The position numbers and the translations under genes are program-made. Positions 36,387-45,293 of a stretch of DNA of 64,000 nucleotides are shown here, piece after piece (the stretch's first letter is position 1; every line of letters starts with the position of its first letter). Below the pieces are notes generated by a model. The model did no database searches and was not told the DNA's origin. It saw only the letters and a list, made by a program, of their open reading frames with translations. The stretch is from Flavihumibacter cheonanensis. Lineage in GTDB: Bacteria; Bacteroidota; Bacteroidia; Chitinophagales; Chitinophagaceae. Location: positions 1,488,001 through 1,552,000 of the forward strand of contig NZ_JAKRWF010000001.1 in assembly GCF_022352215.1 (NCBI RefSeq). Reading direction: 5' to 3'.

Positions 36387-39300
36387 ATGCTTTTGAAGAG
36401 AATTGTACGACTGGTATGCCTTTTAGTGGCATTCACGGTCAGCGCAACGGCTCAGGTTACAACCAGTAGCATGAGCGGCTCCGTAAAAACGGCAACAGGT
36501 GAACCTCTGGTGGGTGCTTCCGTAACTATCACACACGTTCCAACCGGAACCGTGTATACGGCAGTAACCAGAACAGGTGGCCGCTATGACTTAGCTAACA
36601 TCAATACAGGCGGACCCTACAAAATCCAGGTTTCTTTTGTTGGATTTCAGTCGGCAACCCGTGAAGACGTATTTGTGAATCTGGGTGAAACTGAAACCCA
36701 GAACTTTACCCTTTCTGATACGCAGCAGCAACTTACAGAAGTAGTAGTTGCCGCCCGTGCAAGGGCTCGTGAAACTGGGAAAGGTGGCGCAGAAACCTCT
36801 ATCGGTCGCGATAAAATGGCCAACCTTCCAACTGTAGGCCGTAATATTTCCGACTTTCTTCGTTTTATTCCTCAGGCAAAAGTTACCGGTGATGGTGGTA
36901 TTGCAATTGCTGGTCAGAACAATCGTTACAACTCCTTTTATATCGACGGAGCTGTGAATAACGATGTTTTTGGTCTGTCTGCAAGTGGTACCAACGGTGG
37001 CCAAACCGGAGCTCCTCCCATTTCAATTGACGCGATTGACCAGTTCCAGGTTGTTGTTAGCCCTTATGATGCGAGCCTTGGTAACTTCACCGGTGGTGGT
37101 ATCAATGCGATTACCCGTAGCGGTACCAACGAAACAACCGGAAGTATCTATTATTTCTTCCGTAATCAAAGCCTGAGTGGAAAAACTCCGGGTGGTGCAA
37201 AAGAAGACGCAACCAGACTGAGCGACTTCTCCAACAAAACTTATGGTTTCCGTATTGGTGGTCCAATCATTAAAAACAAACTCTTTTACTTCCTGAATGC
37301 TGAAATGCAGCGTGATGAACGTCCGCAGCCTTTTTCTTTCAGTGATTACCAGGGTTCGTTGACAGAAAACGATCTTGCTACACTCACTACCTTCCTGCGT
37401 AACAACTACAACTACGATCCGGGAGGTTACCTGAACAACCCTGAAAAAGTAACCGCTGATCGTATTACAGCTAAGGTAGACTGGAATATGAATGCTAAAA
37501 ACAAACTGAGTGTCAGCTACCGGTACAACAACGCTGAGCGTTACAACACCAGCCGTAGTGCTAACCAGTCGATCAACTTCTACAACAACGGTTACATATT
37601 CCCGAGCAAAACGAATTCATTGTCTTTAGAATTGAACAGCCGTTTCAAAAGAAGCAGCAACAATCGATTGTTGATCACCTATACTGGTGTAAAAGACGAC
37701 CGTGGTCCTCTTGGTGGCGCATTCCCAAGAGTGCGAATCCGGGATGGTGCATCCAGCCTGTTCTTTGGAACGGAAGAGTTTTCCACTGGTAACCTCTTAA
37801 CCCAGGACAACGTAGCAATTTTTGATGTATTCAAAATGTACAAAGGTAGGCATACGATTTCCATTGGAACTGACAACGAATACAGCAAATCGTATAACGT
37901 ATTCATCCGCCAGAACTATGGTTCTTATGATTTCCCGAACCTACAAACTTTCCTCGATGGTGGTAATGCAACTACCTATAACCGTTCCTATTCCCTGGTT
38001 GACCCAGGCGTAACCGGTGATAAAAGTGAAAACGCTGCTGCGGTATTTGCCACCTTACGTTTAGGTTTCTTCATCAACGATGAAATCAAGGTTACAGACA
38101 ATTTCACACTGAACCTGGGTCTCCGTGCTGATAACACCATCTTCCTGGATGATCCCCGTACGGATAATTTCTTCAATGATACAGCTGCTGCTGCTATCAG
38201 CCAGCACTATGATCTGAGAGGTGCCCGTAGTGGAAAGATTTCTAATCCAAAATGGTCGCTCAACCCAAGAATCGGATTTATTGGTAAACTTCCGGATGAA
38301 GGAGTTACCATTCGTGGTGGTGTAGGTCTGTTTACTGGCCGTGTTCCCCTGGTATGGCCTGGTGGCGTTTACAACCAGAACGGTGTTAGTATCGCTGGTT
38401 TGAACGGATCTAATCTGGCATTCCGTCCGGATCCATTTGATCAATACACCCTTTCTGATCTGGGACTGAGTGCCCGTCTGCCATCAGGTGAAGTGAACCT
38501 GATTGCTGAAGATTTCAGAATGAATAAGGTTGTACGTGCCTCCTTAGCTGTTGACAAAGAACTCGGCAAAGGCTGGAAATTCACAGTTGAAGGCATTTAC
38601 ACTAAGAATATCAACGAAATCGCCTATCAGAATGTAAACATCCTTCCTCCTTCAGCACAGTCTGCTGGTGCAGATTCACGTAATGTATATGCATTGAGTG
38701 GTTCTTTCCCAGCTCCCATACCAATGCGTTCAAATGGATCAAATCCATATACAGGAGTTTATCTTTTGTATAACAACGACGGACCCAAAGGATATTCTTA
38801 CAACTTCACAGCTACTATTGATAAAGCATGGAGAAATGGTTTTGCTTTCAATGCGAGCTATGTATATGGAAACTCCATCGTACTGAATGAAGGAACCAGT
38901 TCCCAAAACAGTTCTCAGTGGAGATTCATGGAAACAGTAAATGGCCGTAACAACATGGTTAGAAGTATCAGTGATTTTGACATTGCTCACCGTATCTACG
39001 CATATGCTGCGAAAAAAATCACTTATGCGAAAAAGCACCTGGCCACTACTTTTACTCTGGCATACAACGGTCAGAGCGGATCTCCGTTCAGTTATGTAAT
39101 GAGCCGTGGTATGGTTCGTGATTTTGACAACAACGAAGATAATGACCTGATCTATGTTCCCCGTAACAGCAGTGAAATCGTATTCGTTCAGAATGGCAAC
39201 CAGACTCCGGATCAACAGTGGGCTGCATTCAACGATTATATTGAAAATGACAGTTACCTGAAAAGCCGTCGTGGTCAGTATGCAGAAAGAAATGCTGCTC

Positions 39301-39620
39301 GTCTGCCTTTCACCCATGTGATCGACCTGAAAATCCAGCAGGATTTCAACATCCGTATTTCAAAGAAAACCTACCAGATTCAGGTTACTTACGATGTATT
39401 CAACTTCACCAACATGCTGAACCGTGAATGGGGTCGTACCTGGTTTGCATCTAACGACAACTATCGTTTGCTCGATTTTGCCGGTTACAGAAGCGCTACC
39501 GACCTTACTCCGACTTTCCGTTATACTGCTCCCAGAGACGGAAAACCATATACCATCAGCGATGGCGTATTTAACAGCAGCAGATGGAGCAGCCAGTTGG
39601 GTGTTCGTCTGAACTTCTAA
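36387..39620 (+). CDS. TonB-dependent receptor with carboxypeptidase-regulatory domain, Oar-like
   Basis: Outer-membrane transporter of 1,077 residues. Signal peptide to TATAQ (~22), carboxypeptidase-regulatory beta domain (SMSGSVKTATGEPLVGASVTI, to ~110), plug (NRYNSFYIDGAVNNDVFG; GGGINAITRSGTN) and a long barrel ending in LGVRLNF with terminal phenylalanine. It has no SusD partner and resembles Oar-type receptors. Arginine is mostly CGT, and AAC and GGT are frequent, unlike its neighbours, which suggests strong expression. The leader carries TTTCTTTG (36353-36360), near the -7 consensus, and a strong terminator follows the gene. The ligand is unknown. Confidence 0.93.
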   Translation: MLLKRIVRLVCLLVAFTVSATAQVTTSSMSGSVKTATGEPLVGASVTITHVPTGTVYTAVTRTGGRYDLANINTGGPYKIQVSFVGFQSATREDVFVNLGETETQNFTLSDTQQQLTEVVVAARARARETGKGGAETSIGRDKMANLPTVGRNISDFLRFIPQAKVTGDGGIAIAGQNNRYNSFYIDGAVNNDVFGLSASGTNGGQTGAPPISIDAIDQFQVVVSPYDASLGNFTGGGINAITRSGTNETTGSIYYFFRNQSLSGKTPGGAKEDATRLSDFSNKTYGFRIGGPIIKNKLFYFLNAEMQRDERPQPFSFSDYQGSLTENDLATLTTFLRNNYNYDPGGYLNNPEKVTADRITAKVDWNMNAKNKLSVSYRYNNAERYNTSRSANQSINFYNNGYIFPSKTNSLSLELNSRFKRSSNNRLLITYTGVKDDRGPLGGAFPRVRIRDGASSLFFGTEEFSTGNLLTQDNVAIFDVFKMYKGRHTISIGTDNEYSKSYNVFIRQNYGSYDFPNLQTFLDGGNATTYNRSYSLVDPGVTGDKSENAAAVFATLRLGFFINDEIKVTDNFTLNLGLRADNTIFLDDPRTDNFFNDTAAAAISQHYDLRGARSGKISNPKWSLNPRIGFIGKLPDEGVTIRGGVGLFTGRVPLVWPGGVYNQNGVSIAGLNGSNLAFRPDPFDQYTLSDLGLSARLPSGEVNLIAEDFRMNKVVRASLAVDKELGKGWKFTVEGIYTKNINEIAYQNVNILPPSAQSAGADSRNVYALSGSFPAPIPMRSNGSNPYTGVYLLYNNDGPKGYSYNFTATIDKAWRNGFAFNASYVYGNSIVLNEGTSSQNSSQWRFMETVNGRNNMVRSISDFDIAHRIYAYAAKKITYAKKHLATTFTLAYNGQSGSPFSYVMSRGMVRDFDNNEDNDLIYVPRNSSEIVFVQNGNQTPDQQWAAFNDYIENDSYLKSRRGQYAERNAARLPFTHVIDLKIQQDFNIRISKKTYQIQVTYDVFNFTNMLNREWGRTWFASNDNYRLLDFAGYRSATDLTPTFRYTAPRDGKPYTISDGVFNSSRWSSQLGVRLNF

Positions 39621-39644
39621 CAGCTTAGTAATTTTACAACATAT

Positions 39645-39679
39645 AAAAGGCTGTCTCACAAAATGTGGGACAGCCTTTT
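39645..39679. terminator. Terminator between the TonB receptor and esterase genes
   Basis: A 16-base stem AAAAGGCTGTCTCACA / TGTGGGACAGCCTTTT (one G-U pair) with a three-base loop, followed by TTTCTTTTT; A-rich on the other side, so it can act in both directions between these convergent genes. Confidence 0.9.
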
Positions 39680-39703
39680 TCTTTTTAGAAAAATTCCTTT
39701 TGC

Positions 39704-40531
39704 TCAGCCTGCAAAGGCCCAGTCCAGAAATACGGGCATTGCTTTACCCCAGGTAGCCACATCGTGACGTCCATCGGGTAATTCCAGGTAATACATATCG
39801 GAAGCGCGGTTATATCCTTTTCTTTCCAGTTCTGTCATCAATCCGAGTGTATCATCAATAGAATCAATGATACCATTCCCGTTGCGATCATTGGTTTCAT
39901 CAAGAGTACCCGTGCAAAAGAAAAACTTCAGCCAGGGAGCATAGTTACCTTTTCTTACCAGGTCATGCATAATGCGATGTTTATCATCATCGTATTCAGG
40001 CTCCGTCTGATCAAGCATTCTCCACCAGAGTGAACCTGAAAAAACACCCACTTTGGTAAATTCATGGGGATGCGCCCAAACAATATCCAGTGCTGATAAA
40101 CCACCCAGGCTAAATCCGGCAAATACTTTTTCACTGAATTCAGGATATCCCAGTTCCAGCCGGATGGTTGGCAATAATTCTTCGAAAACAAATTTCGTGT
40201 AAGCAGCTGCTTTAGCACCCCTGCCCAGGTAATCCGGAACAGCGGCCGTACCGTACTCCATTTTACGATCAGTACCCGCATGCATAGCAACCGCAATAAG
40301 CGGAATGCTTCCCTTACGTTGAAGGAACTCCCTAAACACTTCGATCCAGTTCATGGTAGCCATGTCCTGACCATCATTAATTAACAGCAAGGCAGGGCGC
40401 TGGTGTTTTTCCAGGAATCCGGGAACATACGCGTCTACTTTTACTGTTCGATCAAGGTGTTCCGATTCAATTTCAGTAGCGATGATATCAATTGTTAAAC
40501 TGGTTTTCTCCGGGGGCATCAGGTCACTCAT
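39704..40531 (-). CDS. Putative esterase, enterochelin-esterase-like alpha/beta hydrolase
   Basis: Esterase_D/PF00756-type hydrolase of 275 residues. Nucleophile elbow GFSLGGLSALDIVWAHP near residue 146; the early segment ALLLINDGQDMATMNWIEVF and the late HDVATWGKAMP (catalytic His) fit the family. No signal peptide, so it is cytoplasmic. Family members hydrolyse siderophore or short acyl esters; the substrate is not assignable. It converges on the TonB receptor and is divergent from the amidoligase cluster. Confidence 0.86.
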   Translation of the reverse strand: MSDLMPPEKTSLTIDIIATEIESEHLDRTVKVDAYVPGFLEKHQRPALLLINDGQDMATMNWIEVFREFLQRKGSIPLIAVAMHAGTDRKMEYGTAAVPDYLGRGAKAAAYTKFVFEELLPTIRLELGYPEFSEKVFAGFSLGGLSALDIVWAHPHEFTKVGVFSGSLWWRMLDQTEPEYDDDKHRIMHDLVRKGNYAPWLKFFFCTGTLDETNDRNGNGIIDSIDDTLGLMTELERKGYNRASDMYYLELPDGRHDVATWGKAMPVFLDWAFAG

Positions 40532-40635
40532 AGCTGTTCACAATAAAATAATACAGGGCGTTGAAAATACAGGAAATTGGTGAAAAAAAAACTATATTCA
40601 GGTTCGATCTTTACCATTAACCAATTCAAATACAG

Positions 40636-41598
40636 ATGAAGAAAATTGGCATTTTGTTTGGCCAGGAACGCAGCTTTCCCATGGCCTTCATAGAGCGTAT
40701 AAATAGTAAAAACATAGACGGCATTCTTGCCGAACCCGTACGCATCGATAAAGTGATGCAGGGAGAAGCCACCGACTATGCAGTAATCATTGACCGGATT
40801 TCCCAGGATGTACCTTTTTACCGGGCTTTTCTAAAGAATGCGGCCCTCTGCGGAACAGCCGTGATAAACAACCCCTTCTGGTGGAGTGCCGATGAAAAAT
40901 TCTTCAATAACTGTCTGGCAACCAAAATTGGAGTTCCGGTACCCAAAACGGTTATACTTCCTTCCAGGGATCTTCCGGCAGACACTACCGATCAATCATT
41001 CAGCAACCTGGCTTATCCGCTTGACTGGGAGGGTATTTTCAAGTATGTCGGATTTCCCGCCTATATGAAACCCTTTGCGGGGGGTGGTTGGAAAAACGTG
41101 TACAAGCTGGTGAGCATGGAAGACTTTTTTGAGAAACATGGTGAAACCGGCGAGTTGGTAATGCTCTTACAGGAGGAGATTATATTTGAAGAATACTACC
41201 GCTGTTATTGCATTGGGGGTAAATATGTGCGCATTATGCCTTATGAACCCCGCAACCCGCACCATCTCCGTTACCAGGCAGGCTTCTCTCCCAGTCCGGA
41301 ACGACTCAAACAAATGGAAGAAATTGTTTTAAAAATCAATCATTATCTTGGCTATGACTTCAACACAGTGGAACTGGCAGTAAGAGATGGCATCCCATAT
41401 GCGATCGATTTCTGTAATCCCGCTCCCGACGCGGAAATCAAAAGTGTAGGTGAAGACAACTTTGCCTGGGTAGTTGAAACAGCTGCCAATTACGCCATTG
41501 AAAAAGCGATGGTGCAACAGCCGGGAAAAGACAACCTGACCTGGGGCGAATACATCAAGCGCAGCGCTGCCAAAACCCCCTTAACTTCCGGATTATAA
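40636..41598 (+). CDS. RimK-like ATP-grasp ligase
   Basis: ATP-dependent carboxylate-amine/thiol ligase of 320 residues. The pre-ATP-grasp domain (residues 1-~100) is followed by the ATP-binding lysine K145 in AYMKPFAGGGWKNVY with its glycine loop, a second ATP-binding strand LLQEEIIFEEYYRCY, and the metal ligands D258 and N261 in AIDFCNPAPD. The last part points to a RimK/glutathione-synthetase-like enzyme joining an amino acid or peptide to a carboxylate via an acyl phosphate. First gene of a same-strand cluster with a GCS2-type ligase 45 bases downstream. Substrates unknown. Confidence 0.85.
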   Translation: MKKIGILFGQERSFPMAFIERINSKNIDGILAEPVRIDKVMQGEATDYAVIIDRISQDVPFYRAFLKNAALCGTAVINNPFWWSADEKFFNNCLATKIGVPVPKTVILPSRDLPADTTDQSFSNLAYPLDWEGIFKYVGFPAYMKPFAGGGWKNVYKLVSMEDFFEKHGETGELVMLLQEEIIFEEYYRCYCIGGKYVRIMPYEPRNPHHLRYQAGFSPSPERLKQMEEIVLKINHYLGYDFNTVELAVRDGIPYAIDFCNPAPDAEIKSVGEDNFAWVVETAANYAIEKAMVQQPGKDNLTWGEYIKRSAAKTPLTSGL

Positions 41599-41607
41599 GC
41601 AATTTTT

Positions 41608-41635
41608 TTTCACGTCTCACGTCTCACATCTCACT
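41608..41635 (+). repeat. Heptamer array, four units, before the GCS2-type ligase
   Basis: tttcacg, tctcacg, tctcaca, tctcact in the 45-base gap after the ATP-grasp gene; the ligase ATG follows eight bases later. Same unit and orientation as between parA and parB. Confidence 0.85.
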
Positions 41636-41643
41636 TAATTCTT

Positions 41644-42756
41644 ATGTCTCCAATCAACTATAGCCAATTCACACTGGGTATTGAAGAAGAATACATGGTC
41701 CTTGACCCACAGTCGCGCGAGCTGAAAAGCCATGAACAAAAGATCGTACTGGAGGGACAAAAAATCATCAAGGACAAAGTAAAAGCAGAAATGCACCAGG
41801 CAGTGGTGGAAGTGGGTACAGATATATGTAAGGACATTGACGAAGCCTTAAAAGATGTGGCTACACTTCGCAATACCATTGCGAGAGTTGCCGGCGACCT
41901 GGGCTTTTCAATGGGAGCCGCCGGTACACATCCTTTCAGCCATTGGGAAAGCCAGCTCATCACAGATCATGTCCGTTACAGTGAAATCGTTAACGAATTA
42001 CAGGAAGCCGCCCGAAGTAACCTGATTTTTGGCCTGCATGTGCATGTAGGAATGGAAAGCAGGGAGATGGCCAATCATATTGCCAACAGCACCCGGTATT
42101 TCCTGCCACATATTTATGCGCTAAGTACCAATTCCCCTTTTTGGGAAGGACGGTTGACAGGTTATAAATCTTTCCGTACCAAGGTATTTGACAAATTCCC
42201 ACGGACAGGCATACCCGAATATTTCGATACCATTGAAGATTATGATCACTATGTCAAAATGCTGGTGAAAACTAATTGCATCGACAATGCTAAAAAAATC
42301 TGGTGGGATCTGAGGGTGCACCCATTTTTTAATACGGTAGAATTCAGAATCTGCGATGTACCACTAACCACCCATGAAACCATTATCATTGCTGCACTCT
42401 TTCAGGCAATCTGTGCGAAAATTTACAAGTTGCGGACCAACAACCTGAATTTCATTCAGTACTCACGGGCACTCATAAACGAAAACAAATGGAGAGCCAG
42501 TCGCTATGGAATCGATGGCAGGCTGATTGATTTCGGTAAAGAAGAAGAAGTTAATACCCGTGTATTGATTTATGAATTGCTTGATTTTGTAGACGATGTT
42601 GTCGATCAGCTCGGAAGCCGTCATATCCTTTCACTGGTTCCTAACCTGCTGGAAACAGGTACCGGCGCTGATCGTCAAATGAAGGTTTACCAGGAGACCA
42701 ACAGTATGATATCAGTGGTGGATTATATCAAAGATCAATTTCTGTATGGCATTTAG
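41644..42756 (+). CDS. Carboxylate-amine ligase, YbdK/GCS2 family
   Basis: Glutamine-synthetase-fold ligase related to glutamate-cysteine ligase type 2. The opening FTLGIEEEYMVLDPQSREL holds the E-x-E metal-binding pattern, and GLHVHVGM near residue 125 holds the second metal/ATP site. WWDLRVHPFFNTVEFRICDVP is the conserved block seen in E. coli YbdK. Length 370 is normal. YbdK shows weak glutamate-cysteine ligase activity; the true substrate here is unknown, but the flanking ATP-grasp gene suggests consecutive amide-bond formation. Its end overlaps the next gene by 11 bases. Confidence 0.92.
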   Translation: MSPINYSQFTLGIEEEYMVLDPQSRELKSHEQKIVLEGQKIIKDKVKAEMHQAVVEVGTDICKDIDEALKDVATLRNTIARVAGDLGFSMGAAGTHPFSHWESQLITDHVRYSEIVNELQEAARSNLIFGLHVHVGMESREMANHIANSTRYFLPHIYALSTNSPFWEGRLTGYKSFRTKVFDKFPRTGIPEYFDTIEDYDHYVKMLVKTNCIDNAKKIWWDLRVHPFFNTVEFRICDVPLTTHETIIIAALFQAICAKIYKLRTNNLNFIQYSRALINENKWRASRYGIDGRLIDFGKEEEVNTRVLIYELLDFVDDVVDQLGSRHILSLVPNLLETGTGADRQMKVYQETNSMISVVDYIKDQFLYGI

Positions 42757-43219
42757 TATAATAACGCCTTTGTATAAACGCAGTTGGAAGACGCTATTAT
42801 TGATAGTAATCCTGAGCAGCGCCTGTTTAATTCAGAGTTCCTGTGTTACTACAGCCCCCTATGATCTGTATGTATACAAGGAATCCACCAGCCTTAAAGT
42901 GGATGCACTGAAACTGATGGACAAGGCAGAGAAACCTTATAATACACAGGAAAAAGAAATAGAGAAATTAACTGATCAGCTGGATAAACTCTACGAATAC
43001 GAAGTACATCGAAAGAAAAATCAGTTGCGGATTCAAATGTGGGATTTGCTCCGAAATCCGGAAAAAAACCTGCTGGGTGGTTTTCTATCACGCTGGAAAA
43101 ATGAAGGTCAGTTAAGTCCGGGTTTTATTACTGAAGTAAAAATCATTGTTGGCAAAGCATTTGACCAATTAGCAGAACTGGAAAGCGGTAAACTTACTCC
43201 AAAAGAACTTCAACAATAA
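42746..43219 (+). CDS. Small exported or lipid-anchored protein of unknown function
   Basis: 157 residues. A basic N-terminus and hydrophobic helix (residues ~15-31) end in SSAC27 and SSC33; either could be a loose lipobox, otherwise it is a membrane anchor. The rest is helical and charged, with coiled-coil character (KEIEKLTDQLDKLYEYEVHRKKN). I recognise no family. It starts inside the 3' end of the YbdK-like gene and is followed 20 bases later by another small unknown gene, so it is part of the cluster. Confidence 0.65.
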   Translation: MAFSIITPLYKRSWKTLLLIVILSSACLIQSSCVTTAPYDLYVYKESTSLKVDALKLMDKAEKPYNTQEKEIEKLTDQLDKLYEYEVHRKKNQLRIQMWDLLRNPEKNLLGGFLSRWKNEGQLSPGFITEVKIIVGKAFDQLAELESGKLTPKELQQ

Positions 43220-43239
43220 TCACAACCTAAGCTGTTATT

Positions 43240-43575
43240 ATGGCTGAAATGGTACCATTTGACGATATTTTCAAAACCCTCAAAAAACAGGTGGAAGAGC
43301 TGGCCAGGCTCTTTGTAAAGAACTACACCAAAGCTGCCATAAAGGATGGCAGAAAATTTCTGGATGATACTAAAGAAAGCCTGAAACGCTGGACCCTGCT
43401 GCTGGCGGAAGGAAAATTAACCACGCAGGATTTCGAGTGGCTGGTACTCGGTCAAAAAGACCTGGCTCAGATGATTGCACTGAAGCAGGCGGGCTTGTCT
43501 GTTATCCGGATTGAACAATTCCGCAACAGTTTATTGTCGTTGGTTGTTGATACCATCTTTGGTATCGTTTTATAA
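43240..43575 (+). CDS. Small helical protein of unknown function
   Basis: 111 residues, no signal peptide. Predicted mostly helical and amphipathic (FKTLKKQVEELARLFVKNYTKAAIKDGRKFLDDTKESLKRW is split over several helices), ending in a hydrophobic tail LLSLVVDTIFGIVL that could dip into a membrane. The motif GKLTTQDFEWL echoes SGKLTPKEL in the preceding protein, so the two may be functionally paired. No family recognised. The amidohydrolase gene follows after 15 bases. Confidence 0.65.
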   Translation: MAEMVPFDDIFKTLKKQVEELARLFVKNYTKAAIKDGRKFLDDTKESLKRWTLLLAEGKLTTQDFEWLVLGQKDLAQMIALKQAGLSVIRIEQFRNSLLSLVVDTIFGIVL

Positions 43576-43590
43576 TTAAAATCTCAGTAC

Positions 43591-45222
43591 TTGAAAAAAC
43601 TACAACTATTTATCGGCGCCCTTTTGATTATGGGTACCTGGGGCTGCAGCAACAAGAGCGAAGCAGATTTGCTTATCCGCAATGCCGTTATTTATTCGGT
43701 TGACAGCCAGTTCAACAAACAAACAGGCATGGTTATCCGGGATGGAAAAATCCTGGAACTTGGTATGGATGCACAATTGATGGAAAAGTACCAGGCCAAA
43801 GAAGTATTGGATGCAGCCGGACAGTTCATTTACCCGGGCTTTATTGATGCTCACTGTCATTTTTACCGCTATGGTTTGGGATTGCAAACGGCCGACCTGG
43901 TAGGCACTACCAGCTGGCAATCCATACTGGATACACTGGAGAAATTTTCCACCATTGTTCCGGAAGGATGGTTGATAGGCAGGGGCTGGGATCAGAACGA
44001 CTGGCCTACACAAATTTTTCCTACTAATGAAGACCTGAATCGGATGTTCCCCGATCGGCCGGTTTTATTGAGCCGGATTGATGGGCATGCGGCAATCGCC
44101 AATAAAAAGGCCCTTGAACTGGCGGGTATCAAAGCGGGTGACCGCTTAACAGGTGGTAGCATCGAAGTAAAAAACGGAAAGCTGACAGGTATCCTGGTTG
44201 ATAACGCAATTGACCTGGTAAGCTCCAGGATACCCGCTCCATCTGCAAACCAAATGAAGGAAGCGCTGCTGGGTGCACAACGGAACTGTTTTGCAATGGG
44301 ACTTACCACCGTTGACGATTGTGGACTTGATTATACAGAAGTGGAATTCATCGACAGTCTGCATAAATCCGGCGATCTGAAAATGCGGGTCTATGCCATG
44401 TTAAGCGATGCCAAACGCAATTATGATTATATCCTTCCAAAAGGAATTATCAAAACGCCCTTTCTCAATGTTCGATCGTTTAAAGTTTATGCAGATGGGG
44501 CATTAGGTTCAAGAGGAGCCTGCCTGTTGCACGATTATGCTGATGATCCCGGTAATAAAGGATTTCTGTTAAGCAATCCCGAACATTTTGATTCCGTGGC
44601 CGCTTTGCTCGCCAACTCTCCTTTCCAAATGAATACCCATGCTATCGGAGACAGTGGCAATCGAACGATCCTGAAGATTTATGCAAAGTATCTCGAGGGG
44701 CAATCAGACCGGCGCTGGAGAATTGAGCATGCGCAGGTGGTGAATCCGGATGATTTTGTGCTTTTTGGTGCCTATGGGATTATTCCATCCGTGCAGCCCA
44801 CACATGCTACTTCCGATATGTACTGGGCTGGAAAACGATTGGGTGCGGAAAGAGAAAAAGGTGCTTATGCTTTCAAACAACTGATGGATCAAAATGGCTG
44901 GATTCCACTGGGAACTGATTTTCCCGTAGAGGATATTTCCCCATTTAAAACCTTTTTTGCCGCGGTTGCCCGACAGGATGCCAATGGCTATCCTGAGGGT
45001 GGTTACCAGCCAGAAAACGCATTATCCCGGGAACAGGCACTTCGGGGTATGACCATCTGGGCCGCAAAAAGCAATTTCGAAGAATCTGAAAAAGGCAGCC
45101 TGGAACCCGGTAAACTAGCTGATTTCGTACTGCTTGACCGGGATCTGCTGACGGCACCGAAAGACTCCCTGCTCTCTACCCGGGTCCTCGGCACCTGGGT
45201 GGGAGGCCAAAAAGTGTTTTAA
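43591..45222 (+). CDS. Lipoprotein amidohydrolase, YtcJ-like
   Basis: TIM-barrel metal-dependent hydrolase of the Amidohydro_3 family, 543 residues. The start codon is TTG, giving MKKLQLFIGALLIMGTWGC, a signal peptide with lipobox ending in GC19. Metal-binding H88-C-H90 stands in DAHCHFYRYG, further histidines in MNTHAIGDSG and WRIEHAQVV, and the aspartate in PLGTDFPVEDISP. It should act in the periplasm or at the surface on an amide or imide substrate. It lies in the middle of the ligase cluster and may process or salvage its product. Confidence 0.9.
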   Translation: MKKLQLFIGALLIMGTWGCSNKSEADLLIRNAVIYSVDSQFNKQTGMVIRDGKILELGMDAQLMEKYQAKEVLDAAGQFIYPGFIDAHCHFYRYGLGLQTADLVGTTSWQSILDTLEKFSTIVPEGWLIGRGWDQNDWPTQIFPTNEDLNRMFPDRPVLLSRIDGHAAIANKKALELAGIKAGDRLTGGSIEVKNGKLTGILVDNAIDLVSSRIPAPSANQMKEALLGAQRNCFAMGLTTVDDCGLDYTEVEFIDSLHKSGDLKMRVYAMLSDAKRNYDYILPKGIIKTPFLNVRSFKVYADGALGSRGACLLHDYADDPGNKGFLLSNPEHFDSVAALLANSPFQMNTHAIGDSGNRTILKIYAKYLEGQSDRRWRIEHAQVVNPDDFVLFGAYGIIPSVQPTHATSDMYWAGKRLGAEREKGAYAFKQLMDQNGWIPLGTDFPVEDISPFKTFFAAVARQDANGYPEGGYQPENALSREQALRGMTIWAAKSNFEESEKGSLEPGKLADFVLLDRDLLTAPKDSLLSTRVLGTWVGGQKVF

Positions 45223-45226
45223 CCCT

Positions 45227-45267
45227 CACCCGTCCGGTGCCACCGGACGGGTGGCACCGGACGGGTA
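45227..45267. repeat. GC-rich palindromic intergenic repeat, copy 2 (inverted relative to copy 1)
   Basis: CACCCGTCCGGTG (45227-45239), then CACCGGACGGGTG (45241-45253) and CACCGGACGGGTA (45255-45267). The 41 bases are the exact reverse complement of 17803-17843 except for the last base. It sits just upstream of the -7 element of the glutamine amidotransferase gene. Confidence 0.9.
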
Positions 45268-45280
45268 AAGGAGAAATCTT

Positions 45281-45288
45281 TATTTTTG
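45281..45288 (+). promoter_or_regulatory. -7 element of the glutamine amidotransferase gene, 5 nt from ATG
   Basis: TATTTTTG followed by CAGCT and the ATG at 45294. A separate promoter inside the cluster, predicted to give a leaderless or nearly leaderless mRNA. Confidence 0.55.
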
Positions 45289-45293
45289 CAGCT

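Noticed and set aside
17801-45267. GC-rich repeats as a CRISPR array
   Set aside because: There are only single palindromic elements without regular spacers or cas genes.
45237-45293. Upstream extension of the glutamine amidotransferase gene into the palindromic repeat
   Set aside because: The -7 element TATTTTTG lies inside this extension and the encoded residues come from the repeat; the ATG at 45294 is more likely.
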